Source: Euglena gracilis
Lineage: Eukaryota > Euglenida > Euglenophyceae > Euglenales
Assembly (NCBI GenBank): GCA_039621445.1
Contig: CP154956.1
Location: 26,271,744-26,335,743, forward strand
Length of the DNA: 64,000 nucleotides
Direction of reading: 5' to 3'
The notes beneath the pieces were generated by a model, which had not been told where the DNA came from, made no database searches, and was given only the letters and a program-made list of their open reading frames with translations. Of the stretch, positions 53,505-64,000 are shown piece after piece (within the stretch, counting starts at the first letter, position 1; the number at the start of each line of letters is the position of its first letter). A program made the position numbers and the translations under genes.

Positions 53505-54329
53505 TCAACCATTCTGTGGTTGAAGCGCAGAAGGGGTGGGGCCATGCCCAGCTCGTTCCGTCTGCCGCCTTGGAAAAACGGGTGGAACAGCGCCTCTATC
53601 GAGCGTATCGCCGAATCGGCGTTTGATATAATCGTCTATGCTTTCCTTCTTAATATTCATCTTTTGTCTATGATTCTCCTTCTCGAACCGAAACCGGGGC
53701 CAGATGGGGACATAGTCCGGGGGAATTTCCCTATCGGGATTGAGAATGATCTGATTGAGCATGATCTGGCAGGCCCATGACCTGAACCAGAATTGCTGCA
53801 AATACAGCAGGAGTTGACGGTGGTTGCGTCGCCCGTTCGAGTTTTGGTGAACATTCTTTGAATTTCTGCAAAGGTGCAGGAGCATGATGCGCTTTGGCGC
53901 TGCCTGCGGGACATTGGCCTGTTGGCCTTCCTTGTCCTTGCCTTCGGCCTGTGGTTGAGTACTGCGTACTCCGAATCCCCAGAAGTCCACTGCAAACTTT
54001 TCGTGACAGTGGGAACATCTAACGATGTACGTCCGCGGGAAGCGGAGGTCAATATCGACCACTTCGAAGTGATAGGCATTTTGACAGTGGTAGAAGACTT
54101 GCAGATTGCTGCGGAACATGTTTTCTGCCAATTTGGCAATATTGTCAGGCAGTGGGTAGATTTCCCACTCCAGGCCTTTTGGGCCTACACTACGAATGCA
54201 GTCGAATAACTGCCGTAGCTGATCTTTACCTGTATTGTATCGGTCTTCCCGAACACTTTCCAGATAAGGATAGCCACAGGAGTTCAGGAACCTGCCGAAA
54301 TTTTGGGTGGGTATCCCGCCCAGAACCAA
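53505..54329 (-). CDS. Post-integrase ORF Y, copy D
   Basis: 274 codons, opening on TTG at 54329 inside the end of X, -1 relative to it. Conserved with copy B: LFDCIRSVGPKGLEWEIYPL, SNLQVFYHCQNAYHFEV, CSHCHEKFAVDFWGFGVRST, RIMLLHLCRNSKNV, LLLYLQQFWFRSWACQIML and YIKRRFGDTLDRG. The region between differs freely (Gln/Lys-rich), so conservation is concentrated in blocks. No ATG lies at the conserved start, so expression by frameshift from X is the likeliest route (inference). The CxxC-KFxVDFWGFGVR motif is the diagnostic feature. Open in this copy. Confidence 0.7.
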   Translation of the reverse strand: MVLGGIPTQNFGRFLNSCGYPYLESVREDRYNTGKDQLRQLFDCIRSVGPKGLEWEIYPLPDNIAKLAENMFRSNLQVFYHCQNAYHFEVVDIDLRFPRTYIVRCSHCHEKFAVDFWGFGVRSTQPQAEGKDKEGQQANVPQAAPKRIMLLHLCRNSKNVHQNSNGRRNHRQLLLYLQQFWFRSWACQIMLNQIILNPDREIPPDYVPIWPRFRFEKENHRQKMNIKKESIDDYIKRRFGDTLDRGAVPPVFPRRQTERAGHGPTPSALQPQNG

Positions 54330-56927
54330 ACATGCCAGAATCCCGGCAGATCGTCCAGTATCGGACCGAGGATTACGTTGCCCTCATAGGCATACAGAGT
54401 TCTATCATGGTGGAACTCACGGTTACGCTCCAGATAGAGCTGTCGGGTCACGGTCACAACGGGAGAAAGTTCGTTTTGGAACTTTCGCATGGCCTCGAAT
54501 GCGAGTTCATGGTTGCTTTTGATGTGCTCGAATAGAGCTTCCATGTCGTCCTCATAGACGATCCGGTATTGGCCTTTCTGGCCTTTAGCTGGGGGTCGTT
54601 TGGGAGCACTTTTGGCTTTACCCTTGCCCGAACGGGCTTCCCTTCGGGCAATCTCTTCTCTGGCTTGTTTCCAAGCATGAGGATTGAGATTGGCTGCAAA
54701 ACGAGGGCCTATAAAGATCGGATTTATATCGCTTTTGCGGCCAATCAATTCCTGTGGGGCATAAGCCATTTTGGCTGCTGGGTAAGCTGCAGGTTGATCC
54801 TGCATGTCCGCCAATAGCAGTGGGTTTTTGTCAGGGAGGGGTTCGCCTCTAGGCATATCGATGTAGGTGGGGTTGCGTACACGCTCGAGGGTATCCTCGA
54901 AAATTTTATTTACGCGTGCACGCCCTGCAGCTTCGTGCTCGACTTCTGCCCTATGGGCTCTTTGCGCCAGTTCAGCTTGTTCGAGCTGTTGCTGAGTGGG
55001 TTCAGGAACAGGCAGTACCTCGGCAGTGGCCTGTTGGCCTGGAGGTTCCGGTGTCTCCTGGGGTGGTGTCGCCATTGGTGCTGTCACAGGCTGTCCCACG
55101 GTTGTCGCTTCTACAGGCTGCGCCGCCGTTGGCCACGCTGCTACTGGCAATGGCGCCGTTGGCGCTGCTGGAGCTGCCGGCGCTGCTGCTTTTGCTGGCA
55201 CCGGCCGGGGTTGCGCCATTGGCGATGGATTAGCCGGCGCGGCATACGGTACGGGCACGGGAGGGGGTGCGGCCTGTTGGCCAACCAGCGCCCGTCGTTG
55301 CTGTGCTGGGGTAGCCTGTCTGGCTGGGGCTGGGGCAGGGGCCGGGGGTTTCGGTCTCCCCATTGGGGATGAAGATTCTGGCCTGCCCCGTTTACTACCT
55401 AGGTCTGCTGGCCTGTACGGCTGTGACGCATATCTGCGTTCTGCAGACCGTGGGCCCTGAAGTTGCTCTAGGGACTGGTAGTACTGGATGGCCTGCTGAG
55501 GTGATGTGAAGCGAGGTGCTGGGAGAGGTTCAGGTGCCGTTGGCACATCCTCTTCCACAGCCATTCGGCCTTCGGCCTCGGCTTGCTCCACATCCTCAGC
55601 CCAGGATCCAGGTTCCTGAGCCACCGACATATCCCGTTGTACGGGTAACTGACTTCCAGCTTCCAGATGGGCTGGATAAGGAAATGGTGGTTGTGCTGTT
55701 GACGGTTGCGTCATTGGCTCCGCCGCATATTGCGTTGGTGGCTCCCGATATTCGGGTGGTGGTGGTCTCGGCATACGAGTTGGGGACTGTGCATCTCGAA
55801 AAATTCGTGATGGCTGCACCGTTGGTGCTGGGATGTCTCCCATCTCGCTTTCCTCCACTGGGGGGCTATGCTCCCGCATGTATTCGGTGAATGCACCTGC
55901 ATGATGGCGTATCCGCGGGATAGGCGGTACTGGAATACCCAGTGTACGCATGCTGACCTCAGGGGGATATTCCCCGGGCATGAAGTACACTTTTCCTGTC
56001 ATCAAAGTCTGGCCGCATGCGCACCATTGTGCAATGGGCCTATTGGCCAGGCCCAGAATTTGACGACAGTGGGTATCCCACAGCACCTGTAGAGATGGGT
56101 CTACTCTCTCTAGGTTGCTGGCCCGCAAGGCCGTTCGCAGAGTCTTCTCTGCGAGATTCACCAATTCTGCGGTGAAGGCGGGGTATGGCACCGTTGGTGC
56201 TGCCTGGGGCGTCTCATGTGCCACAGGTATCGCGTAAGCGGATATATTACTGCTGCTAGCTGCGATTTGGGCAGCGGGTTCCCGGACGGGATAAGCAGCA
56301 GGTTGGGGCATCGCCTGTACGGCGTGTACTTGATGTGGGGTACCCTGTACGGGTTGAGATTGGGGTTGGGATTGGGGTTGCTGAGATGTCACATACTGTG
56401 GGGTATACAGGATGGGAGGTGAGGGACCAGGCATGGCGTAATGCGCCTGCTCCATTGGAGGTGCCTGTCCCTGCCTCGCATACTGTTGTTGTTCCATTGG
56501 AACTTGGTGTACCTGCTGGGGTTGCGACTGTTCCATTGGAACTTGATATGCCTGTTGAGGCTGTGCCGCATATGCAGCTCCCATTGGCACAGAGGCCGCA
56601 TAAGCGACAGGTGGCGGTTGTGCCTGAGATGGGGGCGGCATTTGTGCCTGAGAGGGGGGCGGCATTTGTGCCTGAGAGGCGGGCGGCATTTGTGCCTGAG
56701 AGGAGACTGACATATGTGACTGAGAGGGGTATGGCATTTGTGCCTGAACCATTTGAGGGGGGGGTGGCAATTGTGCCTGAGCCGAATAAGCGGCTGGAGG
56801 GGGTTGATATACCGCATATGCGGGCCCCCCCTTGGGCTGGGGGTGCCGCCACATAGGCGTGTGGGGGGTAGGGAGGTAGGGCATACTGTATAGAGGGCGG
56901 ACCAGGGCCGCGCCCTGGATCTTGCAT
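54284..56927 (-). CDS. Post-integrase ORF X, copy D (one N-terminal frameshift)
   Basis: The probable ATG at 56927 gives MQDPGRGPGPPSIQYALPP. A frameshift near 56885 joins it to a long frame that is open to 54284 (about 860 codons). Pro/Gln/Ala-rich N-terminus with tandem SQAQMPPP repeats. The first conserved block is VNLAEKTLRTALRASNLERV and WCACGQTLMTGKVYF, then YMREHSPPVEES (56190-55850). Long disordered Pro/Ala middle, basic KGKAKSAPKRPPAKGQKG (near 54620), then MEALFEHIKSNHELAFEAMR and LYAYEGNVILGPILDDLPGF. The last residues overlap Y. Composition suggests a scaffold or nucleic-acid-binding protein, but no family is recognised. Confidence 0.7.
56600..56760 (-). repeat. Tandem 24-bp coding repeats in ORF X of copy D
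   Basis: About six units of a GGCGGCATTTGTGCCTGAGA type, each coding SQAQMPPP or a variant (SQAQMPPA, SQSHMSVS). The central units are nearly identical; the outer ones are diverged. Confidence 0.8.
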
Positions 56928-57045
56928 CGGTCCGGGGACCAAAAGGCAAAAAGTAGCTTTGATGAGCTGTAGAAAAAGAAGAGAGAAATGAATTGGGTTT
57001 GGGAGAAAAACACAGGGAGGGGAGGAAAAGGCCTATAGGCCGATT

Positions 57046-59591
57046 TCAGAAATTATTCACAGAAATGTCTATGTTATTTCTTTTATTCCATAGCTTCCAG
57101 TCCTGTTGGACATAACCAATAAAACTGGAGGCTGGCTCCCAGGTGTCCTCCTCTGGCCCATAGCCTTTCCACCTGACCTTCCGGTAGGGGGCTCCTCGAT
57201 CAATTTTGTGATCGAGAATTTTGTCCACCACAAAATCATCCGTTTCGGGTAACTTGGAACGGGGCTTGAAATAAAGGCACGGTAGTGCTTTGCCATTAGG
57301 CGGGGAAAGGTATGGCTTGAAATCATCCATGTGAACATCCTCGATCCCGTTGGGCAGTGCCACCCTATAGCGGCCACTGTTACCAACGCGTTCGAGTATT
57401 TCACAGGGTCCAAGCCAGAGGGGGTCTAGCTTGGAAGCTTGCATACGGATTCGGCTATTCCGAACCCATACGCGATCACCAGCACTATAGCCAGGTGATT
57501 TGAATTCTTGTAAAAAAAATTTTCTCTTTTGAGAATGGATATCTGTAATGCGTTTCTGAACAGTAGTTCTGAGAGACTCTACCTCAGAGAACCATGTCTC
57601 ACAGGTTACGCTACTTCGAGCTGGTCTCTCTGATGGTATATCACCAATTGCTGGGGGTTCTCGCCCAAAAACAATTTTGTATGGGGAGTGGGGTAAAACT
57701 AAACCCGGTAGGGTGTTTATATAAAAGAGGGACCATGGCAAAACCTGGACCCAGGCCTGGCGCGAATCAGCCAGTGAAAGACGGAGCATATTTACAACAG
57801 CTTTCACTGCTGCCTCGGCGCGGCCATTGCCCTTCGGGCGATATATAATGGAAAAATGCTGTTCGATTCCCAGTAAACCACATAGGGTTGTGAAGAATCG
57901 AGAGGAGATCAAATGATCTTGATCACTGACAATCTCATTCGGTAAGCCCATTAGGCATATGCACTTCTCCATAAATATCTGCGCTAAAATTTGCGCGGTC
58001 AACCCTGCCTTTTGGCATGGAATGGCTACTATGTAACCACTCAGCCTACAGACGACAACAAAAACATAATCGTAAATTTTGCCGTCTGATCCTTTGCAAG
58101 GTTCTAATTCCAGAAAATCCATGCAGAGGGACGTAAAAATGTCAGGGGGTACGGGGAAAAGTCCAGCGTACCAGGGGGGGTACCTCTGCGCGGTTTTTAC
58201 CGCTTGACAAATTTGGCACCGTTGCGAAATTTGCAAGCAGCGCGAATGCAAATCGTTTTCTTTCAGGGTTGTACAGTACCTGCGACCCACCAAAGAAAGA
58301 AGTTTGGGGGCCCCAGGGTGACCTTGGTTGTGATAACACAAAAGTACTTCATCAACCAAGTCACGGGGTATACAATATTTATATCCCGCATCATCGCGGT
58401 AAACCAACCGTAAAGGGGAAAGGGAATAATTATGTACAACCTCGCCATTGCGCAGTCTGTGCACTATCGTGCTATATACAGGGTCATGGGAATAATCCCA
58501 TTCGCGAAAGAAGAGGGGGGAAGGAGATTCAGATCGCGTAATGCGACGGGGACCAGGTGTGCGGCCTCGCCGCCTTCTCCCCCGTATAGGAGAGACTGGC
58601 AACGAACGAAAAATCGATGAAACGGGAAAAGAATCCAACATATCGTCGGCTGCGTCATATCGACGTGCAAATTCATCAGCCTCTTGGCTTCCATGAAAGG
58701 TGGCATCACCTTCATCCGGGTTACCGGGGTAATTCCATGTTGCTCAACTTAGCGGGTCTGCTACTTTTTGTGTATGGCCAGGGGTATATACAACCACTAG
58801 GTTGAACTGGCTCAAAAATTCATGCCATCGGCATCTTCGGCCTACGGATGACATGGCTTTGTTCAGATCCTCGGTATACCAGTGTTGAAGACTCTCATGG
58901 TCAGTCAACACCAGTATTTGCACCAAGGAGCTGGCGACCCAGCTACGGAATTTTTGTAATATAAGTACGATTGCGTACGTTTCCTTCTCACGGATACTCC
59001 ATTTAACTTGGCCTTTGCCATCTTCACCTTGTAGCTTTCTACTGAAGAATGCTACAGGGCGTAATTCGTTAGCCGCGTTATGCTGGCTTAGAACTCCGCC
59101 TACAGCATAATCGCTGCTATCGACTTCTAGCACATAAGGCTTGTAGGGATCCGCGATGTCGAGTACGACATTTTCAAGCATTAGCTTTTTAATGCTCTCT
59201 AGAGCTTCACGCATATCTGCGTCCCATTTGACTTTGGTATTTTCGGGTGCGCGATTTTTGAGTTGCCTCGATAGAGGTACCGCGATTTTCGCGAAATCTT
59301 TCATGTAAATCGCGTAATATTGGGCTAATCCCAAAAATCCTTTCAAATGGGTGATGGTCTTGATGACCTCAGGTGTCCATTTCTTAATGGCCTCTAGTTT
59401 GCTAGGCGCCGCTCGGCGTTGGCCATTATTGAGAATGTGACCGCAAAACTTTATCGTTTCGCGAAATAAGTGCATTTTGGCACCTTTGACAAAGAGTCTG
59501 TGTTTGAGAAATGCGGCTAATACCGCGCGAACATCACGATAGTGAATGTCGAGAATATTCTCGTGTGTATTCGCTGAAGGAGGGGGGGTAC
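57046..59591 (-). CDS. Pol of copy D: RT (partial), RNase H, integrase, chromodomain
   Basis: Runs from the gap with KTHLFRET-type RT palm and thumb ([40 protein letters not shown]), then RNase H ([51 protein letters not shown]). A single in-frame TGA at 58744-58746 replaces the Arg codon seen at this point in copy B. After it the 531-codon integrase is unbroken: [12 protein letters not shown] with CQICQAV (zinc HHCC), [12 protein letters not shown] (D), [16 protein letters not shown] (D), [13 protein letters not shown] (E), DRVWVRNS, then a chromodomain [13 protein letters not shown]...[15 protein letters not shown]. All catalytic residues are present. Dated by its intactness, it is the least decayed chromovirus pol here. 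YxDD lies beyond the gap. Confidence 0.92.
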
Positions 59592-59604
59592 NNNNNNNNN
59601 NNNN
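59592..59604. other. Assembly gap (13 N)
   Basis: Joins minus-strand RT of copy D to plus-strand gag of copy C. The true distance and order across it are unknown. Confidence 0.99.
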
Positions 59605-62140
59605 CAAGTAACGGAAATGCAGTCTCTACCTGCAGGTTCCAGTTCTCGGATTACCGAGAACCCTGATTTCAAGGCATTTTATGACAAAATGCTCACTAAC
59701 AATCAGGAAACCTTGCAAGATTTCTGCAACAGCTATTACGGCTTGAGGAATCGGTGAATCGGAATGCCCGATCCACGCAAGGTGAGATTACCAGGTTGGA
59801 TGAGAGAATTTCCGCGTTTTCGAATAACCCACACCCCGGAAATTTGCCCGTGGGTACCACAACCGCGTTCTCGGATAACCCTGCACCGGTTGCACCTACC
59901 ACCACACCAACCAAATTTACATCACCATTGCAGATTCTCTCAAATGCTGTAAAAGCATTAATGGGACAACTCCAAGAATTGGATAAGTCTCACGGGAAAC
60001 TTGTACAAGATGTTACCGGAATTTCCTAAAGGATTCCGCACATAGATGACTTTTCCCGTTACCGCAAGCGTATTCGCGCTTTGGAGGATGAAGTTGACCG
60101 TATTTGCGGCCAACTCCAACTCGTTGAGCATTTGGAGCAAAGTGTGCATGACTTCTCTGTGGGTTTGGATAATGTGTCCGACCAACAGCGGGTTTCACAC
60201 CGCAATTCGGCAGTATGCATTGCCGAAGATGCGCCAAATGCTCCAGATTCGCGTTCCCACAACCCGAATCTGGGTGCACATGCACCACCACCTGTGTCCC
60301 GAGTGTCACAATCCGCGATTCCGCGAATTGTGCCACCATTGGCCTTGTCTACAACCCAAACACAGTTTTCGGATGAATTTCCCGTTACGGGAACCGAATT
60401 TTCAGAAAACACGGCGATTCCGCCAAGTGTCCACCAAGAAATCTATCATTCCATGCTTGTGCGTGGAATGAGCCAAACCCGTACACCGGGAGTGGGTCAC
60501 ACGTTGCATGCGCGACATACCCCCACACCGGAGAGTCCCCGTATTACGGGTGACCAACAGGGTTTGCGACCGGATTTCCGGTACCAGGATTCACCTTGAC
60601 CAGAAATTTCGCGATTCTGACAAGAATCCGGAAAGGATACACTTGGTGCTCGAGCGTACCCGGGGCCGAATCCACGGAATACCACCCAGGGCCAAGGAGT
60701 TTTTCAGAAAGACTTCAAGGGCACCATCACAATCGCGAATAAGGTGAAACCCCAATGGGACGGTGATCCAACCACATGGAGACAGTTTATCCGGGACTGG
60801 GTGTACTACTGGGCATTGAAAGGGCCAACCCAGGACACAAACCCGGAGGTGATCAAGATGGAATTCGTCGATTGCCTCCCTAGGGATGAGAAGGAGCGCG
60901 CACACAACTTGTCATTCGCTACCGCGTTTCCTTTGATGACCTGGTGGAGCAATACGCTTCCACCAGTTCAAGTTTGGTCGCTAGGATTACCCTGGAGGCC
61001 AAGTGGCGGCAATGCGCCCCACCCGATCCGAAGTGGAAGTCCACTGACCTTTCGTATGCCAAATGGTTGGGACTTGCCGCTGAAGTGGATGAACTCAGTG
61101 AAAAGCAAATGCGCGAACAGTTTAAACCGTCGTGGTGACCGGGTATCCCGTCGACCATGACCGGTGTATCGGGGTTTTCCCAATGACGATCGCGAAGAAG
61201 ATGATCCGCTTCGCGAACGCGATCGCGATGTCTCGCGATGAGAATCACGCTTCTTGGCCGGGGCACCGGGTGACCTACCCCGAGGGGTACCGTGTTTCCG
61301 CTCATCGCGGAACGGGATCCGGGGGCTAATACCACTGGAACGGGGACCCGATGACCGTGAATTGCCCGATTGGCGTGAAAACGCGGAGGAATCCGAACCT
61401 CGTGATGAGGTCGAGCATCGCGAACTCTGAATACGCTTACGCGCTTAAGGATTAGGACACTCCCGAGACATATGTCCTGATTTGTTGCACAAAAAGCACA
61501 CTTTATCCGTGGCTTGGTCCGAAGAACGCGGGTATCGCGTTTTCGATCCCGTGGTGGGTGAAGTGGGTGAAACCGGTGATTTTTGCAATGCGTTTACCGA
61601 ACCAGCCGGTAATCCAGCGGTTGGGTGTGCGTTATACACGGATTGAATCTGACCAAGAAGCTGTGATAGCTTCAGTTGCTTGAAAACGTAGTTCCAGCGT
61701 TGGTCAAGAGTCATTGGATGACTCGCCAACTCCTCACGGTGGATATCCTTGATGAGGCTAGGCGTGAAATGCATGAGAACAGCGTCGACCGGAAATGGGG
61801 AAACCGATCCCCCCGTTACTCAGAATCGCGACACAAATCTCGGTGTTCGCTTTGTGGATCGAGTGATCACCACTCATCCAAATGTCTGCGTCCTCGTTCT
61901 CCCCGCCCTGGCCAACGTCATCGCGGTATGAATCACAGTGACAAGGTTCACTCCTCCAACCGCCATAAAGTCGGTTTCAAGATATCTTGTTTGGAGGATG
62001 ACACCCCGGCTTCGGGCAGGGAGGGGGATGAGACCACGGATACCGATTTCGACGAGGACCGCATGGCAATGCGCACGTTGAAATCCGTTTATACCTCTAA
62101 AAGGCCCATAGCCGGCATTCGGCCGGTTCGGACCTGGAGT
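59605..62140 (+). pseudogene. Gag of copy C, with an internal inversion
   Basis: Coiled coil, SRYRKRIRALEDEVDRICGQ, Pro/Ser linker and capsid-like KPQWDGDPTTWRQFIRDW as in copy B, sharing its frameshifts, plus TAA at 60026-60028. Between 61131 and 61783 the sequence is inverted: the minus strand reads LMHFTPSLIKDIHREELASH, TLDQRWNYVFKQLKLSQLLG and the intact knuckle CFLCNKSGHMSRECPNP (61490-61445). From 61790 the plus strand resumes with CSLCGSSDHHSSKC and HKVGFKIS. Restoring the orientation would join FKPS to VDAVLMHFTP without a gap, which supports a clean inversion. Confidence 0.8.
61131..61783 (-). repeat. Inverted gag segment in copy C
   Basis: About 650 bp inverted relative to the rest of the element. 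GTCGAC hexamers lie near both ends (61150-61155 and 61784-61789). The left 180 bases equal arm 1 of the copy B foldback (34008-34190), but here there is no matching second arm. Confidence 0.75.
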
Positions 62141-62389
62141 AGGGGAGCCGGAGGTCCGAGGGCACGGACCTCTGGGCTGATGAACAGATGGAGATAGGAC
62201 CTGATCAACCCCGCCCCCCCTGCCCATCTGCCTTTCTGGTCGGTACCCGTAAAATTTTCGGGGGGGGGTCCCCCACCCCCCACTCCAACTTTCCGCTCGG
62301 AATGTTGTGAAAAGTAGGAAAGGGTTCCTGGGAAAGTTGGCAAGAAAACGTATTTTCGCCAGACCCTTCACTTTGCTTACCACCCGTGG

Positions 62390-63997
62390 AACTTTTGGTC
62401 CAAGCGGAAATCAAAATTCAAAATTTTTGTTCAAAAGTCAAAATTCTCATTGACACTGGTTGTCGCATTGCACTACTTTTTCGGGTCGGGTTGATACCAA
62501 CCCCGCTCTTGGTGAAAGCCAAGAAGCCGATCAAAATTACGACGATTGACAACACCTCCAGGTGACTCGGGATGCTTTTTGGACATTGTCCTACCCCTCA
62601 TCCGCAAGCACCACTCACACCCCCCCCCAACCGCAAAATGTTCTGGATACCTGGGGATACGAGTCCGGAATCCATGGTTCTGACGTAATTCTGGGATACC
62701 CCTTTTTACGTCAGCACCGGCTGGTAGTGGATTGCCACACCCACGGTTTGCGCACATCACCATTCTCTTCAATGCCCCCCAAACCTCCAACACCTGTGGC
62801 GTCAACCGCGACGACCACCAATTTTTCCACACCGTTTTCGAAAAATTTTACCCCGTTACCAACCACACCAACCAACGTTTTCCACACCGGGTGTACCGAG
62901 AAAGTTCACCCCCTGCCCATTGACATACCAACTTCCGTTCCCCATGAGGCAAGGCAAGCGAGTAGCGGTACCCCCCTCGTTCCACTGGGTTGCAAGACGA
63001 AAACCCAAAGGCCTGAAGTACGTACGGTGTCGAGTAGTCGCCCAGCTGCACCAATACCCCGTTTTCCACCAGATGTATCGCTTTCAGATACATCTGTACA
63101 CCCCCCAGCAGCTACAACAGCGCATCCCAACTTTTACTCACACCCCCACCAGACCAACATGCGCGACCAGGACCACTACTCCGACACTTCTTTCCAATGT
63201 GTGCACTGTAGGAGAATTTCCGCCCAGCCAGATTTCGATTCTGGATGTCTAGTCCAAACACCAACACTAATCCCGATTTCGCGTAACCATACACTTGGTT
63301 GCGGATCGCAATGCGCGACCGTACATCAAGTGCTTCAACAACGAGGTATTGCCTTGTTGTTTGGGACCGCTAAATCCGTGTCACACACCTCCCCCACCTC
63401 AATCTGGCATGATATGGACTGGGTATGCACCCATCCAACCCATCAACCCTCGGGAATGTCCCTAGGGAGTGTGGATGACACACCCTTGACCTATGTTTGC
63501 GGATCCCTGAATTGCGTTACCGCTCTTCAACCCGCGAATCAGGTCGACACATACGCAATGCGTGTATGGAACGCATTTAAGTTTGGTCAATACCGTATTT
63601 TGGAGGAATGGTTCTCCAAAATCGCGGCTTTGGCTGATTCCTTCGATTTGTCGTTGGAAATTGATGCGTATTCATCAAAAGCGCATGCGCGCTTGTCGCG
63701 ATATTTGTCGCGACATTCCAACGCATTTCTTAAATTTTGGGGTGAGACGGTGCTGTGGATGCACTCTCCCCCAAAACTTATTCCGGATGTGGTGGAGAAA
63801 ATCCTCCGCGATGAAGCGCGAGGAGCTCTCCTCATACCCGTCATTCCGAATGCGGATTGGTTTCACAAATTATCCTATGTGTGTTTTCATTGGTGGGATT
63901 TACCCGCTGATGTACCACTATTCGAGGATTTTTGTGGTATATTATTACCACCTGTTAAAGGAATCATTTTTCGCGTTTGTTTCTTCGACGCATTCTG
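62390..63997 (+). pseudogene. Aspartic protease, Cys-rich block and methyltransferase-like domain, copy C
   Basis: Protease DTG at 62452-62460 (ILIDTGCRIALLFRVG); a frameshift near 62560 separates it from the 478-codon open frame 62562-63997. That frame starts with the protease C-terminus (SGIHGSDVILGYPFLRQHRL). A Pro/Ser linker follows, then a Cys-rich block (CVHCRRISAQPDFDSGC, LGCGSQCATVHQVL, VCTHPTHQP, VCGSLNCVTAL). The last part is a methyltransferase-like domain: FDLSLEIDAYSSKAHARLSR, ETVLWMHSPPKLIPDVVEKI, RGALLIPVIPNADWFHKL. The catalytic-type NPPF is HSPPK here, so it has probably become non-enzymatic. TGA at 63995-63997 ends the frame before the expected RT. Confidence 0.75.
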
Positions 63998-64000
63998 AGT

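Larger units (their letters stand above)
49796..59591 (-). mobile_element. Chromovirus-type element copy D (3' two-thirds; 5' end beyond the gap)
   Basis: Minus strand: partial RT at the gap, RNase H, integrase, chromodomain, ORFs X, Y and Z, 3' UTR, PPT, 3' LTR (49796-50225). Gag, protease and the 5' LTR are absent because the scaffold gap at 59592 cuts the RT. It is the best-preserved copy: pol is open apart from one TGA, and the integrase is intact. Confidence 0.88.
59605..64000 (+). mobile_element. Chromovirus-type element copy C (gag to methyltransferase-like domain, cut by window end)
   Basis: Begins after the gap in mid-gag (VTEMQSLPAGSSSRI) and runs off the window. It parallels copy B from 32486 with an offset of about 27,121. 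The stretch 60064-61311 looks identical to 32943-34190; flanking parts differ by scattered substitutions and indels. It carries its own gag inversion (61131-61783). Confidence 0.85.

Overview
The window is eukaryotic nuclear DNA made almost entirely of retroelements nested inside one another. I find no convincing host gene, tRNA, rRNA or CRISPR array. Evidence for a eukaryote: LTR retrotransposons with chromodomain integrases, a non-LTR element with an R2-type endonuclease, a TA-flanked MITE, and a 13-N scaffold gap (59592-59604). The lineage cannot be fixed from the sequence; an alga or other protist with a repeat-rich genome is a guess. Starts and ends are tied to visible LTR, PBS, PPT or target-duplication marks where these exist.

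Layout. (1) 1-755: unassigned flank. (2) 756-24625: chromovirus-type Ty3/gypsy copy A on the minus strand, split by three insertions: a 394-bp MITE (6086-6479), a young non-autonomous LTR element N1 (10128-15812, minus strand), and a partial Ty3-like element N2 (about 17640-22385, plus strand). (3) 24626-25229: 3' part of a non-LTR retrotransposon with a restriction-like endonuclease (RLE). (4) About 26.1-30.45 kb: 5' part of a second RLE element. Its RT is cut by chromovirus copy B (30452-46935, plus strand, paired 313-bp LTRs) and resumes at 46936-48635. (5) 48636-49795: unassigned. (6) 49796-59591: chromovirus copy D (minus strand), with the best-preserved pol and 3' ORFs. (7) After the gap, 59605-64000: the gag to PR/methyltransferase-like part of copy C (plus strand), nearly identical to copy B over 1.2 kb.

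The chromovirus order, assembled across copies, is LTR, PBS, coiled-coil Gag with CCHC knuckle, aspartic protease, Cys-rich block, methyltransferase-like domain, RT, RNase H, integrase, chromodomain, then ORFs X, Y and Z, a conserved 3' UTR, PPT and LTR. Copies A, B and D all carry 3-5.5 kb of sense-strand coding sequence downstream of the chromodomain, at an env-like position. It encodes proteins with conserved Cys/His clusters that I do not recognise. X and Y overlap in the -1 frame in both copies that have them; copy A lacks most of X and all of Y but keeps Z. This X/Y/Z module is the best candidate for something undescribed.

Other unusual points: methyltransferase-like domains in three unrelated element families; gag inversions with palindromes at their ends in copies B and C; an N1 start codon formed across the LTR/PBS junction; a duplicated PBS in copy B; and a hairpin-unit tandem array in the copy A leader. 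Most coding regions are decayed and are listed as pseudogenes. Copy D integrase and the N1 ORF are intact.
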